Of a stretch of 64,000 bases of DNA, positions 28,401 to 36,175 are shown one piece after another. Numbering within the stretch: position 1 is the first letter of the stretch; every line of letters begins with the position of its first letter. The notes under the pieces were generated by a model, which saw nothing but the letters and a program-made list of their open reading frames with translations, was not told the DNA's origin and searched no databases. A program made the translations under genes and the position numbers. Origin of the DNA: Streptomyces naganishii JCM 4654 (GTDB lineage: Bacteria > Actinomycetota > Actinomycetes > Streptomycetales > Streptomycetaceae); assembly GCF_014650575.1 (NCBI RefSeq), contig NZ_BMVF01000023.1:43379-107378 (forward strand), written 5' to 3'.

Positions 28401-28741
28401 CGCCGGACGCGGGCTCGTACCTGGTGATGGGCAGCGACTTCGGCAAGGCGCTCTGCGTCCAGTACGGCACGGCGAACATCGTGGCGGTGCCGGTGGAGGC
28501 GGGGCCGGGCGGTACGGCCGTACCCCCGCAGTTCGTGAACACCGGACTGCCGGAGTTCGCGCGCTGCCTGGCGCTGCTCGGGCGGATGTGGCGGCTGCGG
28601 TTCGGGCTGAACCAGGAGCAGGCGGGCCGCTGGACCGTCGACTTCCAGGCGCAGCTCGCCGCGCTCGACCCGGCGGCGCTCGGTTCGCCGGAGAGCTGGT
28701 GGTCGGTGCTGCTGGAGCAGATGTGGGACGGGCTGCTGTGA
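25460..28741 (+). CDS. Imm35-like / low-complexity / deaminase / SUKH-4 multidomain protein
   Basis: 1093 residues. The N-terminus (1-90: TFAQAQERAEEWVNGD, VVWAED, GEVIRRYEEEYG) resembles Imm35/YrhB immunity domains. Residues about 130-765 are Pro/Gly/Ala-rich, with an in-frame tandem repeat (26123-26655) and GVHHAATML/GVHRAETML copies. A deaminase-like domain (about 768-890) has HPEW (H803, E805) and ELESCQLPGAYC (C832, C839), matching the XOO_2897-type HxE and PC...C zinc motifs. The C-terminus (about 905-1093: LVMGSDFGKALCVQYG, FVNTGLPEFARCLALLG, SWWSVLLEQMWDGLL) matches SUKH-4. So a probable toxin domain is flanked by two immunity-type domains. A strong terminator follows. Confidence 0.72.
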   Translation: MVTFAQAQERAEEWVNGDVPAYQHREVRVREFGLGFVVWAEDREGGPRSEGGAQRLVIARDSGEATLWPALPVGEVIRRYEEEYGRAEDVQDAVPAPPARVDLNQTSFLLSPPEWLQEAADKLGIPDRRQPGPAAGPESGAARGGSLPQTQAGVPLGASTGTPTGATGQAAPAGAGGAPAGPPAGAAGPVAPAGPAGSPTAPGGPFGSPAGPAGSSAEPAGAAGWASPADSPTGPAGSSAGPAGPSVGAGGSFAGAAGSAAEAGGSFAGAAGAAGWAPPADSPAGPAGSSAGPAGPSVGAGGSFAGAAGSAAGAGGSFAGAAGAAGWAPPADSPAGPAGSSAGPAGSSAGAAGPSVGAGGSSAGAAGSAAEAGGSFAGAAGAAGWAPPADSPAGPAGSVGAPAGSAAPGGATPWAGTDTNAEGGEDRSVPLPATVFAPQLGEPGDSGDGTPPPAAPDAKTALMAGGSQLPPTAMAPAVGAPHNPAGPGAPGAPQGTLPPQPPAGPPPYGRPQAPGTPADDGRPARPLASDAGDIADAATSKAAPPPRRGRGGSTTPPPPGAPGTPGARPGAAPAVQAGAGGYVPTQLVSSLGHGGPGGPDAPEGPAGPVPPNTPGGTPPGGVHHAATMLADPNALGAGAPRPPAAPGAQGAPGQPAAPGMPGTPGAPGTPPGGVHRAETMLAAPPSGGPGAPVPPPQAPGTPPGPPPPPGAMPPPVGQQPLPPHAAPPMPPGAMPPPVPGQAVPGPPPPPPGHPVPGQQPPAYGYPQQVQPTVGPGYQAVLRYRAQDGSEQQLIRRSAPGTPHPEWQIFHELRAMNVPPDQVLELHTELESCQLPGAYCARMIREQWPQARITSIAPYGTDHASRQQGMRQLLAHQGELHQVADGPARPAPVRAPLPPVQPVPPVPPEAIAQELVGAFGPGIFRFEQAAVSRQGVPPVVAHTLVVAGLPTDMGPFFWAQAQPGRPVPTLAELAAERGVQPAPDAGSYLVMGSDFGKALCVQYGTANIVAVPVEAGPGGTAVPPQFVNTGLPEFARCLALLGRMWRLRFGLNQEQAGRWTVDFQAQLAALDPAALGSPESWWSVLLEQMWDGLL
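26123..26655 (+). repeat. In-frame 153-bp coding minisatellite
   Basis: Unit starts at 26123, 26276, 26429 and 26603 are spaced 153, 153 and 174 bp (51, 51 and 58 residues), with the last copy partial. Each unit encodes AAGWAxPADSPxGPAGSS followed by repeated AGxAG/GAGGS blocks. All spacings are multiples of three, so copy-number change would lengthen or shorten the linker without a frameshift. Confidence 0.9.
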
Positions 28742-28761
28742 GTGCCTGAACGCCCCGGATC

Positions 28762-28803
28762 GGGGCCGGACCTGGTGCATGTGACCAGGTCCGGCCCCTT
28801 TTT
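28762..28803 (+). terminator. Canonical Rho-independent terminator
   Basis: A perfect 15-bp stem (28762-28776 with 28784-28798), 7-nt loop and five Ts (28799-28803) lie 20 nt after the deaminase-SUKH-4 gene. It is the clearest terminator in the window. Confidence 0.93.
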
Positions 28804-28951
28804 GTGCGCTGTCGCTCCGTCACGCTTCGATGCCGATCGCATCATGCGCTCGGAGTGTCGCGTTATGAACATTTCCGCTCAATACCCCAAGATATGCGCG
28901 AAATCATCTTGTCGCGTCCGTTCGGCGGGACCTCGGCGGAGAGGGTTCGGG

Positions 28952-29839
28952 ATGAGCAGCGCATCGAAGTCGCCCCACGGCTTCGCGGCCGTACGGGGAC
29001 GCGGTTACCGCCCCCGGCAGGTGGACGCGTTCGTGCGGGAGCTCTCCGACGACCGCGACGCCGCCTGGGAGCGGGCCGCCCGGCTGACCGTTCTGGCCAG
29101 GCACATGGAGGCCGAACTCGCCGAGTTGCGGGAGACCGTCGCGCGACAGGGCGAGCAGACCTACGAGTCGCTCGGCGAGGGTGCCCGGCGGCTGTACCAG
29201 CTGGGCCGGCAGGAGGCGCAGGCCGTGCGCGAGGGCGCGCGGGCCGAGGCCGATCGCGTGGTCGAGGAGGCGCGCGCGTACGCGGACGAAGTGCTGCGGG
29301 CCGCGCGCGAACACGCCGACGCCGTACGGGCGGAGGCCGACGAACGCGCCCGGCACCGGCTGCTCGCCGCCCGAGCGGAGGCCGACGAACTGCGGATCTC
29401 CGTACGGCGCGAGGTGAAGGCGTGCCGCGGTGAGGCGCTGTCCGCGCTGCGTGAGGTGCGGCAGCGGACCTCCGGGATGCTCACCGAGCAGGCCCGCGAA
29501 CACGCCGAGCGGCTCGCCGGGGCCGAGCGGGCGCAGGCCGAGTGGGAGGAAGCCGCCGAGGCGGACCTCCAGGCGCGGATCGCGGCGGCCGAGACGGCGC
29601 TGACCGAGGCGGCGCGGGCGCTCGCCGACGCGGAGGCCTTCGCGCGCCGGGCCCCGGACCTGGGCCGGGCCCGGGCGGCGGAGGTGCTGGCCGACGCCCG
29701 GCTGCGCGCGGAGCGGATCTCCCAGGAGACGGAGCGGGTGCTGCGGGAGCACGGCGAGATGTGGGACGACGTGCGCGAGCAGATGGACACGGTGCAGAGC
29801 AGCATCACCGCGCTGACCGGCCGCCCCTGGGCGCCGTAG
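28952..29839 (+). CDS. DivIVA-like coiled-coil protein
   Basis: 295 residues from the ATG at 28952, with GAGAGGG upstream. The N-terminus GFAAVRGRGYRPRQVDAFVRELSDDRDAAWERAARL matches the short DivIVA-type membrane-targeting/dimerisation domain found in Streptomyces cytoskeletal coiled-coil proteins. Residues about 45-280 are nearly continuous Ala/Glu/Arg-rich coiled coil, with no transmembrane segment. It is likely a structural or polarity protein of the Scy/FilP type in a broad sense; which one it resembles functionally is unknown. It is a separate transcription unit after the terminator. Confidence 0.75.
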   Translation: MSSASKSPHGFAAVRGRGYRPRQVDAFVRELSDDRDAAWERAARLTVLARHMEAELAELRETVARQGEQTYESLGEGARRLYQLGRQEAQAVREGARAEADRVVEEARAYADEVLRAAREHADAVRAEADERARHRLLAARAEADELRISVRREVKACRGEALSALREVRQRTSGMLTEQAREHAERLAGAERAQAEWEEAAEADLQARIAAAETALTEAARALADAEAFARRAPDLGRARAAEVLADARLRAERISQETERVLREHGEMWDDVREQMDTVQSSITALTGRPWAP

Positions 29840-29871
29840 GAAGGCACCCCGGGCGCTCGCCGTCGCCGTGC

Positions 29872-31485
29872 TCAGCCGCCCCTGCGCACCGCGCCCGCCA
29901 GGATCCAGCCCTCCACCGCCTCGTACTGGCGGCGCTGTTCCTCCGCCTTGCGCCGGCCGGAGGCGAGCGTGCCGAGCCAGCCGAGGAGGAAGCCGAGCGG
30001 GATGGTGACCAGGCCGGTGGTGGTGAAGGGGAAGTAGTTGAAGTCCAGGTCCGGGAAGGCGGCGACGGGGGAGCCGGAGACGAGGTTGGTGCCCGGCATC
30101 AGCAGCAGGACCGCCAGGGTGCCGCCGATCAGCGTGCTGAGCAGGCCGGTCCGGGTGTAGCGGCGCCAGAAGAGGCTGTAGACCAGGGCGGGCGCGATGG
30201 CGGAGGCGCCCAGGCAGAAGCTCAGCGTCACCAGCGGCTGGAGGCTGCGGTGCTGGACGAGGGTGGCCAGCGCGATGGTGGGGATGCCCACCGCCAGCGC
30301 CGACAGCCGGGCCAGCGTCATCTCGCGGGGCGCGGGCATGTCCTGCACCCGGGCGGCGAAGACGTCGTGGGCCAGGGAGTTGGCGCAGGCGAGGATCATC
30401 CCGGCGACGGAGGCGAGCAGCGTCAGGAACAGTGCGGTGGTGACCGTGGTGAACAGGAACGTCTCGCCCGTCGACACGTCCGCGCCGAAGGCCGCCCGCG
30501 AGCCCAGCAGGTAGGCCGTGTTGCCCTGCGGATCGGCCTGCGCGATCACCGACCGCCCGATCAGCGCGGTCGCCCCGAACCCGACCACCGTGACGACCAG
30601 CACGAACAGCGCCACGCCGGAGACCGCCCAGGACATCGACCTGCGCACCTGCCGGGCGCTGGAGGCGGTGTACGTGCGCATGGTGACGTGCGGCAGGCAG
30701 GCGCCGCCCAGCACCACCGTCAGCTCGGAGGTGATCATGTCGAGGCGGGGGCTGCGGCCACCGGCGAACTCCAGTCCCGAGTGCAGGAAGGCGGAGCCCA
30801 CCCCGCTCTGCCGCGCCGCCGCGTCGAACAGCGTCCCCGGGTCCCAGTCGAAGCGGCGCAGGATGAGCAGGGCGACCACCGCGCCGGAGCCGAGCAGCAT
30901 CACGATCTTCAGGATCTGGATGAGGGCCGTGCCCTTCATCCCGCCGATCGCCGCGTAGCTGATCATCAGTACGCCGAGGCCGATCACACAGCCGGTCTTC
31001 AGCGCGTCGCTGGAGAACCCGAGGATGAACGCCAGCAGTTGGCCGGTGCCGGCGAGCTGCACCAGCATCAGCGGCACCAGCGCCGCGATGGTCACCACGC
31101 AGGCCGTGACGCGGACCGCGCGGCCGGGCATCCGCCGGGCCAGTGCGTCGCCCATGGTGAACCGGCCCGCGTTGCGCAGGGGTTCGGCGAGCAGGAACAT
31201 CATCAGCATCAGCGACAGCGCGGTGCTCAGCGCGAGCACGATCCCGTCGTAGCCGCACAGGGCGATCACCCCGCCGGTGCCCAGCACGCTCGCCGCCGAG
31301 ATGTAGTCGCCCGCGATGGCCAGGCCGTTGCGCATCGGGGACAGGGAGCCGTAGCCGGTGTAGAACTCGTCGAGGTCGTCGCGGTCCGGGCCGGTCATCA
31401 CGCACAGCAGCAGCGTGATGGTGGCGACGGACGTGAACGCCACCAGGGACATGGTCTGCGCCGACCCGCTGAACTGCGCGGTCAC
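29872..31485 (-). CDS. Cation/acetate-type symporter (SSS family, ActP-like)
   Basis: 537 residues from the GTG at 31485, which overlaps the DUF485 stop (GTGA). Family features: DEFYTGYGSLSPMRNGLAIAGDYISAASVLGTGG near the N-terminus, ISYAAIGGMKGTALIQILKI as the SSS signature region, and GGACLPHVTMRTYTASSARQVRRSM, typical of the ActP group. The DUF485-symporter order is that of yjcH-actP. Substrate is probably acetate or another short monocarboxylate, by inference. It is distinct from the sugar-type symporter at 3135. Confidence 0.88.
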   Translation of the reverse strand: MTAQFSGSAQTMSLVAFTSVATITLLLCVMTGPDRDDLDEFYTGYGSLSPMRNGLAIAGDYISAASVLGTGGVIALCGYDGIVLALSTALSLMLMMFLLAEPLRNAGRFTMGDALARRMPGRAVRVTACVVTIAALVPLMLVQLAGTGQLLAFILGFSSDALKTGCVIGLGVLMISYAAIGGMKGTALIQILKIVMLLGSGAVVALLILRRFDWDPGTLFDAAARQSGVGSAFLHSGLEFAGGRSPRLDMITSELTVVLGGACLPHVTMRTYTASSARQVRRSMSWAVSGVALFVLVVTVVGFGATALIGRSVIAQADPQGNTAYLLGSRAAFGADVSTGETFLFTTVTTALFLTLLASVAGMILACANSLAHDVFAARVQDMPAPREMTLARLSALAVGIPTIALATLVQHRSLQPLVTLSFCLGASAIAPALVYSLFWRRYTRTGLLSTLIGGTLAVLLLMPGTNLVSGSPVAAFPDLDFNYFPFTTTGLVTIPLGFLLGWLGTLASGRRKAEEQRRQYEAVEGWILAGAVRRGG

Positions 31486-32018
31486 CGTGCCGCCTCCCGT
31501 TTGGCGTCGACCTCGGCCTGCTTGCGTATCCGGTCGGCGATGGGATCGACGCGCCGGCGCGCGGTGTACTCGTACAGCGCCGTCGCCAGCCAGGTGACCG
31601 GCAGCTGGACCAGGGCGAGCAGCAGCCCGGTGGGCAGTCCGTCGGCGACCTCGCCGGTCATGAAGGACGGGGCGAACGCGGACAGGACGAGGAACGTCGT
31701 GAAGTAGCCGAGGGCGGTGAGCGTGGCCACGCGCCGCTGCCGGCGGTAGGCGCCGCGCAGGATCCGCAGGTCGCTGTGGTGCCCGAGCGCGGACCGCCGC
31801 GGCGGACGCGGCCCGGCCTCGGACTCGGGCTCGGGCGGCTGCCAGGGGTAGGTGGCGTACGGCGGCGTCTGGTGGTGGGGGACGGGGTAGGGCGGTGACG
31901 CCTGGTGCTGGGGGACGGGGTACGGCGGTGGCGCCTGGTGCCGGGGAGCGGCGTACCGCGGCGGCGCGGGTGGGGGGTACTGGTAGGGCGGGTGTGACGA
32001 GAGCGGCTCGTACGACAT
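31482..32018 (-). CDS. DUF485 membrane protein (YjcH-like) with proline-rich N-terminal extension
   Basis: 178 residues; the ATG at 32018 has GAGGAG at 7 nt. The first 75 residues are Pro/Tyr/His-rich (repeated PPYPVPQHQ-type blocks), an extension absent from most DUF485 proteins. The C-terminal DUF485 core contains two helices (LTALGYFTTFLVLSAFAP and LPTGLLLALVQLPVTWLATALYEY) and ends in the basic YTARRRVDPIADRIRKQAE. It overlaps the symporter by GTGA, so the two are translationally coupled. Likely accessory to the ActP-like transporter. Confidence 0.87.
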   Translation of the reverse strand: MSYEPLSSHPPYQYPPPAPPRYAAPRHQAPPPYPVPQHQASPPYPVPHHQTPPYATYPWQPPEPESEAGPRPPRRSALGHHSDLRILRGAYRRQRRVATLTALGYFTTFLVLSAFAPSFMTGEVADGLPTGLLLALVQLPVTWLATALYEYTARRRVDPIADRIRKQAEVDAKREAAR

Positions 32019-32159
32019 CCCGGTCTCCTCGAGTGGCGGCTGCGGCAGTGACGTGGGGAGTGGGGGTGCGAGCCACGCACGCTACTCGGCGCCCCGGGGA
32101 CGCGCGGCGTTTTCGCCAAACTGAGCGGTCGGTATGCGCTGACTCGTTGTGAGTCCTTG

Positions 32160-32180
32160 ACCCTCCCGCGACGGAAGGGT
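32160..32180. promoter_or_regulatory. MerR-like dyad in the gap before the ABC operon
   Basis: ACCCT and AGGGT arms 11 bp apart, with two further matching pairs inside, overlap a TTGACC hexamer (32157-32162). The shape recalls MerR-family promoters, but no good -10 follows at 19 bp and no MerR gene is near. Low confidence. Confidence 0.3.
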
Positions 32181-32207
32181 GGAGGGTGAGTGGGCCGGTG
32201 GGTGGAG

Positions 32208-32319
32208 GCAACCCTGAGAAGGCATCCACCTGTCGGTGGACAGCCCCTAGGGGTTGCTCCGTACTGAGGGTCGGGGAGGGTTCGTCCCGGCGGAGGACGA
32301 GGAGGGGCCCCCGTCCTCC
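32208..32319 (+). other. Structured, gene-free leader between the DUF485 and ABC transporter genes
   Basis: The 507-bp gap 32019-32525 has no gene. It contains a branched fold: base stem GCAACCCT (32208-32215) with AGGGGTTGC (32249-32257), enclosing TCCACC/GGTGGA (32225-32230, 32235-32240) and a CCCCTAGGGG palindrome (32244-32253). A separate 8-bp stem (32292-32299 with 32312-32319) follows. It probably holds the ABC operon promoter and leader. Confidence 0.45.
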
Positions 32320-32525
32320 TTAACCTGGCTTTACGCCGCCGGGGGGCGGTGGACGTAACCGTCGGGGGTGGGGATTTCCCCAGCGGAAGACTGCGATGGG
32401 CACCAGCGCGCCGCGGGACTTCGCCGACCAGACTCGTCACCGGCAGCGCGTTGCAGGCAGCGCGTGACACACACCGCGCGCGGCAGTGCGCGGCTCATCC
32501 GCTCATCGACAGTAGGAGACGTACC

Positions 32526-33314
32526 GTGACATCGGCTGTGACCATTCCCAGGCACGGGGGTACTGGAGGGACTACGGCCGTTGCCGCGCGGGCGCGGCAG
32601 GTCGTGAAGGCCTACGGGGCCGGCGAGACCCGGGTCGTCGCGCTCGACCACGTCGACGTGGACATCGCCCGCGGTCAGTTCACCGCGATCATGGGCCCCT
32701 CCGGCTCCGGCAAGTCCACCCTGATGCACTGCCTCGCCGGCCTGGACACGGTGACCAGCGGTCAGATCTATCTCGACGAGACCGAGATCACCGGCCTGAA
32801 GGACAAGAAGCTCACGCAGCTGCGCCGGGACCGGATCGGCTTCATCTTCCAGGCGTTCAACCTGCTCCCGACGCTGAACGCGATCGAGAACATCACCCTG
32901 CCCATGGACATCGCGGGCCGCAAGCCCGACAAGGCGTGGCTGGACCGGGTGGTGGAGACGGTGGGCCTGGCCGACCGCCTCAAGCACCGCCCGAACCAGC
33001 TCTCCGGCGGCCAGCAGCAGCGCGTCGCCGTGGCCCGGGCGCTGGCCGCCCGCCCCGAGATCATCTTCGGTGACGAGCCCACCGGAAACCTCGACTCCCG
33101 CGCGGGCGCCGAGGTGCTGGGCTTCCTGCGCCGCTCGGTGGACGAGCTCGGCCAGACCATCGTGATGGTCACCCACGACCCGGTCGCCGCCTCCTACGCG
33201 AACCGGGTGCTCTACCTCGCCGACGGCCGGATCGTGGACGAGATGTTCAACCCGACCGCCGACCAGGTGCTGGACCGGATGAAGGACTTCGATGCCCGGG
33301 GACGGACGTCATGA
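32526..33314 (+). CDS. ABC transporter ATP-binding protein (MacB/LolD type)
   Basis: 262 residues from the GTG at 32526, with AGGAGA at 8 nt. Walker A GPSGSGKST (about 58-66), Q-loop FIFQAFNLLPTL, signature LSGGQQQR, Walker B IIFGDEP, D-loop GNLDSR and switch His in MVTHDP are all intact. The 40-residue N-terminal tail (TSAVTIPRHGGTGG...) is polar. It overlaps the FtsX-type permease by ATGA. Such pairs export peptides or lipids or drive cell-wall processes, not nutrient import. It is closely related to the ATPase at 60703. Confidence 0.93.
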   Translation: MTSAVTIPRHGGTGGTTAVAARARQVVKAYGAGETRVVALDHVDVDIARGQFTAIMGPSGSGKSTLMHCLAGLDTVTSGQIYLDETEITGLKDKKLTQLRRDRIGFIFQAFNLLPTLNAIENITLPMDIAGRKPDKAWLDRVVETVGLADRLKHRPNQLSGGQQQRVAVARALAARPEIIFGDEPTGNLDSRAGAEVLGFLRRSVDELGQTIVMVTHDPVAASYANRVLYLADGRIVDEMFNPTADQVLDRMKDFDARGRTS

Positions 33315-35881
33315 CCGTCCTGAAGACCTCCCTGCGCAACTTCTTCGCGCACAAGGGACGCATGGCGCTGTCCGCCGTGGCGGTGCTGCTGTCGGTGGCC
33401 TTCGTGTGCGGCACGCTGGTGTTCACCGACACCATGAACACCACGTTCGACAAGCTGTTCGCGGTGACCGCGTCCGACGTGACGGTCTCCCCGAAGGCCG
33501 CCAAGGTGGACGAGGCCTCGCGGGGCGGGGTGCCTGAGTCGCTGCCGGCCTCGGCGCTGGCCCGGGCCCGGCAGGCCGAGGGCGTCAAGTCCGCCGAGGG
33601 CGGCGTCAGTTCCACGAACGTCACCGTCGTCAACGGCGACAACAAGAACATGGGCTCCTCCACCGGCGCCCCGACCATCGCCGGCAACTGGAGCGACAAC
33701 GAGCTGAAGTCGATGGAGCTCACCTCCGGTCACGCCCCGCGCGGGCCGGCCGAGATGCTCGTCGACGCCGACACCGCCGGCAAGCACCACCTCAAGATCG
33801 GTGACGAGCTGCGCACCATCGCGCAGACCGGTGACCTCAAGGCGCGCATCGTCGGCATCGCCACCTTCAAGGTGACCAACCCCGGCGCGGCCATCGTCTG
33901 GTTCGACACGCCCACCGCGCAGCGCGAACTGCTCGGCGCCACCGGCCGGTTCACCCAGATCGACATCACCGCCGCGTCCGGCGTCTCGGACGAGCAGCTC
34001 AAGCAGAACGTCACGCGGACGCTCGCCGGCACCGGCGCGTACAAGATCCAGACGGCCAAGGAGAACGCCGACGAGGGCCGCAAGAGCGTCGGCTCCTTCA
34101 TGGACGTCATCAAGTACGCCATGCTCGGCTTCGCCGGGATCGCCTTCCTGGTCGGCATCTTCCTGATCATCAACACCTTCAGCATGCTGGTCGCCCAGCG
34201 CACCCGCGAGATCGGCCTGATGCGGGCCATCGGCTCCTCCCGCCGCCAGGTCAACCGGTCGGTTCTGGTCGAGGCGCTGCTGCTCGGCGTCGTCGGCTCG
34301 GTCCTCGGCATCGGCGCGGGCGTCGGCATCGCGGTCGGCCTGATGAAGCTCATGAGCGCGGCCGGCATGGACCTGTCCACGCGGGATCTGACGGTCAAGG
34401 CCACCACGCCCGTCGCCGGACTGGTGCTCGGTGTGGTCGTCACCGTTCTGGCCGCCTACCTGCCGGCCCGCCGCGCCGGCAAGGTCTCCCCGATGGCCGC
34501 CCTGCGCGACGCCGGCACGCCCGCCGACGGCAAGGCCGGCCGGGTGCGCGGTGTGATCGGACTGGTCCTCACCGCGGCCGGCGTCGCCGCCCTGTTCGCG
34601 GCGGCGTCCGCGAAGAAGGCGAGCGAGGGTTCGCTGGTCCTCGGCCTCGGCGTGGTGCTCACCCTGATCGGCTTCGTGGTCGTCGGCCCGCTGCTGGCGG
34701 GCGGGGTGGTCCGGGTGATCAGCGCGGTGCTGCTGCGCGCCTTCGGACCGGTGGGCCGCATGGCCGAGCGCAACGCCCTGCGCAACCCCCGGCGCACGGG
34801 CGCCACGGGCGCCGCCCTGATGATCGGCCTCGCGTTGGTGGCCTGCCTGTCGGTGGTCGGCTCCTCCATGGTCGCCTCGGCCACCTCCGAGCTCGACAAG
34901 TCGGTCGGCGCGGACTTCATCGTCGCGGGCAACCAGCGGATCTTCCCGCAGGCGGAGCGGGCCATGGAGAACAGCCCGGGCCTCGCGCACGTCACCCGCT
35001 ACAAGGTGATCGACGCCACCCTGACCTCGCCCGACGGCAAGGCCGACGACAAGGGCGTCACCGCCGCCGACCCGACGTACGCCGACGACCTGCGCCGTAC
35101 GACGACGGAGGGCACCCTGAAGGCCGCCTACGGCGACGACGCCATGTCGGTCGGCTCCGACTACGCCAAGAAGCACGGCGTGCACGTCGGCGACACGATC
35201 ACCGTCGCCTTCAAGGGCGGGAAGACCGCCAGGCTCAAGGTCGCGGCCATCACCAGCGACGACTCCGCCCTCGACAAGGGCGCGCGCTACATGAGCCTGG
35301 CGACCATGGAGAAGTACGTCCCCAAGGACCGCGTCCCGCCGAACCAGATGATGTTCGCCAAGGCGAAGGACGGCCAGGAGAAGCAGGCCTACGCGGCCCT
35401 GAAGAAGTCGTTGGAGAGCTACCCGCAGTACCAGGTGCGCGACCAGACCGACTACAAGCAGGAGCTGAAGGACCAGGTCGGCCAGCTGCTCAACATGGTC
35501 TACGGCCTGCTCGCGCTGGCGATCATCGTCGCGGTCCTGGGCGTGGTGAACACCCTGGCCCTGTCGGTGGTCGAGCGGACCCGGGAGATCGGTCTGCTGC
35601 GCGCGATCGGCCTCTCCCGCCGGCAGCTGCGGCGCATGATCCGCATGGAGTCCGTGGTGATCGCCCTGTTCGGCGCCCTGCTGGGCCTCGGCCTGGGCAT
35701 GGGCTGGGGCGCGACCGCGCAGAAGCTCCTCGCCCTGGAGGGCCTGAACGTCCTCCAGATCCCGTGGGGCACGATCATCGCCGTCTTCATCGGCTCGGCC
35801 TTCGTGGGCCTGTTCGCCGCGCTGATCCCGGCGTTCCGCGCGGGCCGCATGAACGTACTGAACGCGATCGCCACCGAGTAG
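33311..35881 (+). CDS. ABC transporter permease with two FtsX domains
   Basis: 856 residues. N-terminal helix (GRMALSAVAVLLSVAFVCGTLVFTDTMN), a long extracytoplasmic MacB-type periplasmic core domain (about 45-265), a first FtsX domain (AMLGFAGIAFLVGIFLIINTFSMLVAQRTREIGLMRAIGSSRRQV), central helices with NALRNPRRTGATGAALMIGLALV, a second core domain, and a C-terminal FtsX domain (LVYGLLALAIIVAVLGVVNTLALSVVERTREIGLLRAIG). The two FtsX halves suggest that one polypeptide forms the full permease. Substrate unknown; antibiotic peptide resistance or lipoprotein release are options. Confidence 0.92.
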   Translation: MTVLKTSLRNFFAHKGRMALSAVAVLLSVAFVCGTLVFTDTMNTTFDKLFAVTASDVTVSPKAAKVDEASRGGVPESLPASALARARQAEGVKSAEGGVSSTNVTVVNGDNKNMGSSTGAPTIAGNWSDNELKSMELTSGHAPRGPAEMLVDADTAGKHHLKIGDELRTIAQTGDLKARIVGIATFKVTNPGAAIVWFDTPTAQRELLGATGRFTQIDITAASGVSDEQLKQNVTRTLAGTGAYKIQTAKENADEGRKSVGSFMDVIKYAMLGFAGIAFLVGIFLIINTFSMLVAQRTREIGLMRAIGSSRRQVNRSVLVEALLLGVVGSVLGIGAGVGIAVGLMKLMSAAGMDLSTRDLTVKATTPVAGLVLGVVVTVLAAYLPARRAGKVSPMAALRDAGTPADGKAGRVRGVIGLVLTAAGVAALFAAASAKKASEGSLVLGLGVVLTLIGFVVVGPLLAGGVVRVISAVLLRAFGPVGRMAERNALRNPRRTGATGAALMIGLALVACLSVVGSSMVASATSELDKSVGADFIVAGNQRIFPQAERAMENSPGLAHVTRYKVIDATLTSPDGKADDKGVTAADPTYADDLRRTTTEGTLKAAYGDDAMSVGSDYAKKHGVHVGDTITVAFKGGKTARLKVAAITSDDSALDKGARYMSLATMEKYVPKDRVPPNQMMFAKAKDGQEKQAYAALKKSLESYPQYQVRDQTDYKQELKDQVGQLLNMVYGLLALAIIVAVLGVVNTLALSVVERTREIGLLRAIGLSRRQLRRMIRMESVVIALFGALLGLGLGMGWGATAQKLLALEGLNVLQIPWGTIIAVFIGSAFVGLFAALIPAFRAGRMNVLNAIATE

Positions 35882-35923
35882 CGGGCGCGAGCGGCCACCG
35901 CACACGGGGGTTGCGGGGGAAGG

Positions 35924-35961
35924 TCCGGGGTGCGGGAGTCGGAGGACTCCCGCACCCCGGA
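35924..35961 (+). terminator. Strong hairpin after the ABC operon
   Basis: A perfect 17-bp stem (35924-35940 with 35945-35961) and 4-nt loop GGAG, 43 nt after the permease stop. No T-run. Confidence 0.8.
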
Positions 35962-36010
35962 CCCGTTTCCGCGGCCGCCCCGGACCCGTTTCCGCGGCCG
36001 CCCCGGACCC
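35955..36010. repeat. 23-bp tandem repeat (2.4 copies)
   Basis: The unit begins CCCCGGACCCGTTTCCGCGG; copies start at 35955, 35978 and 36001 (partial). The first copy overlaps the terminator 3' arm. Non-coding, in the 294-bp gap before mfd. Confidence 0.85.
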
Positions 36011-36175
36011 GGGCCGGTCACCGGTCCGGAGCCGGGCCGGTCACCCGGTCCGGCGCGCGGGACGTCGTCCACAGCCCCACCGGCCGTCCGCGCGCCGTCG
36101 TAGGCTGGAGGGACCCCCGGCCCGCGGCGCGCGTCGGGCCTGTCGTGTTGCCCGCCTACCACGGAAAGCCCCTCC

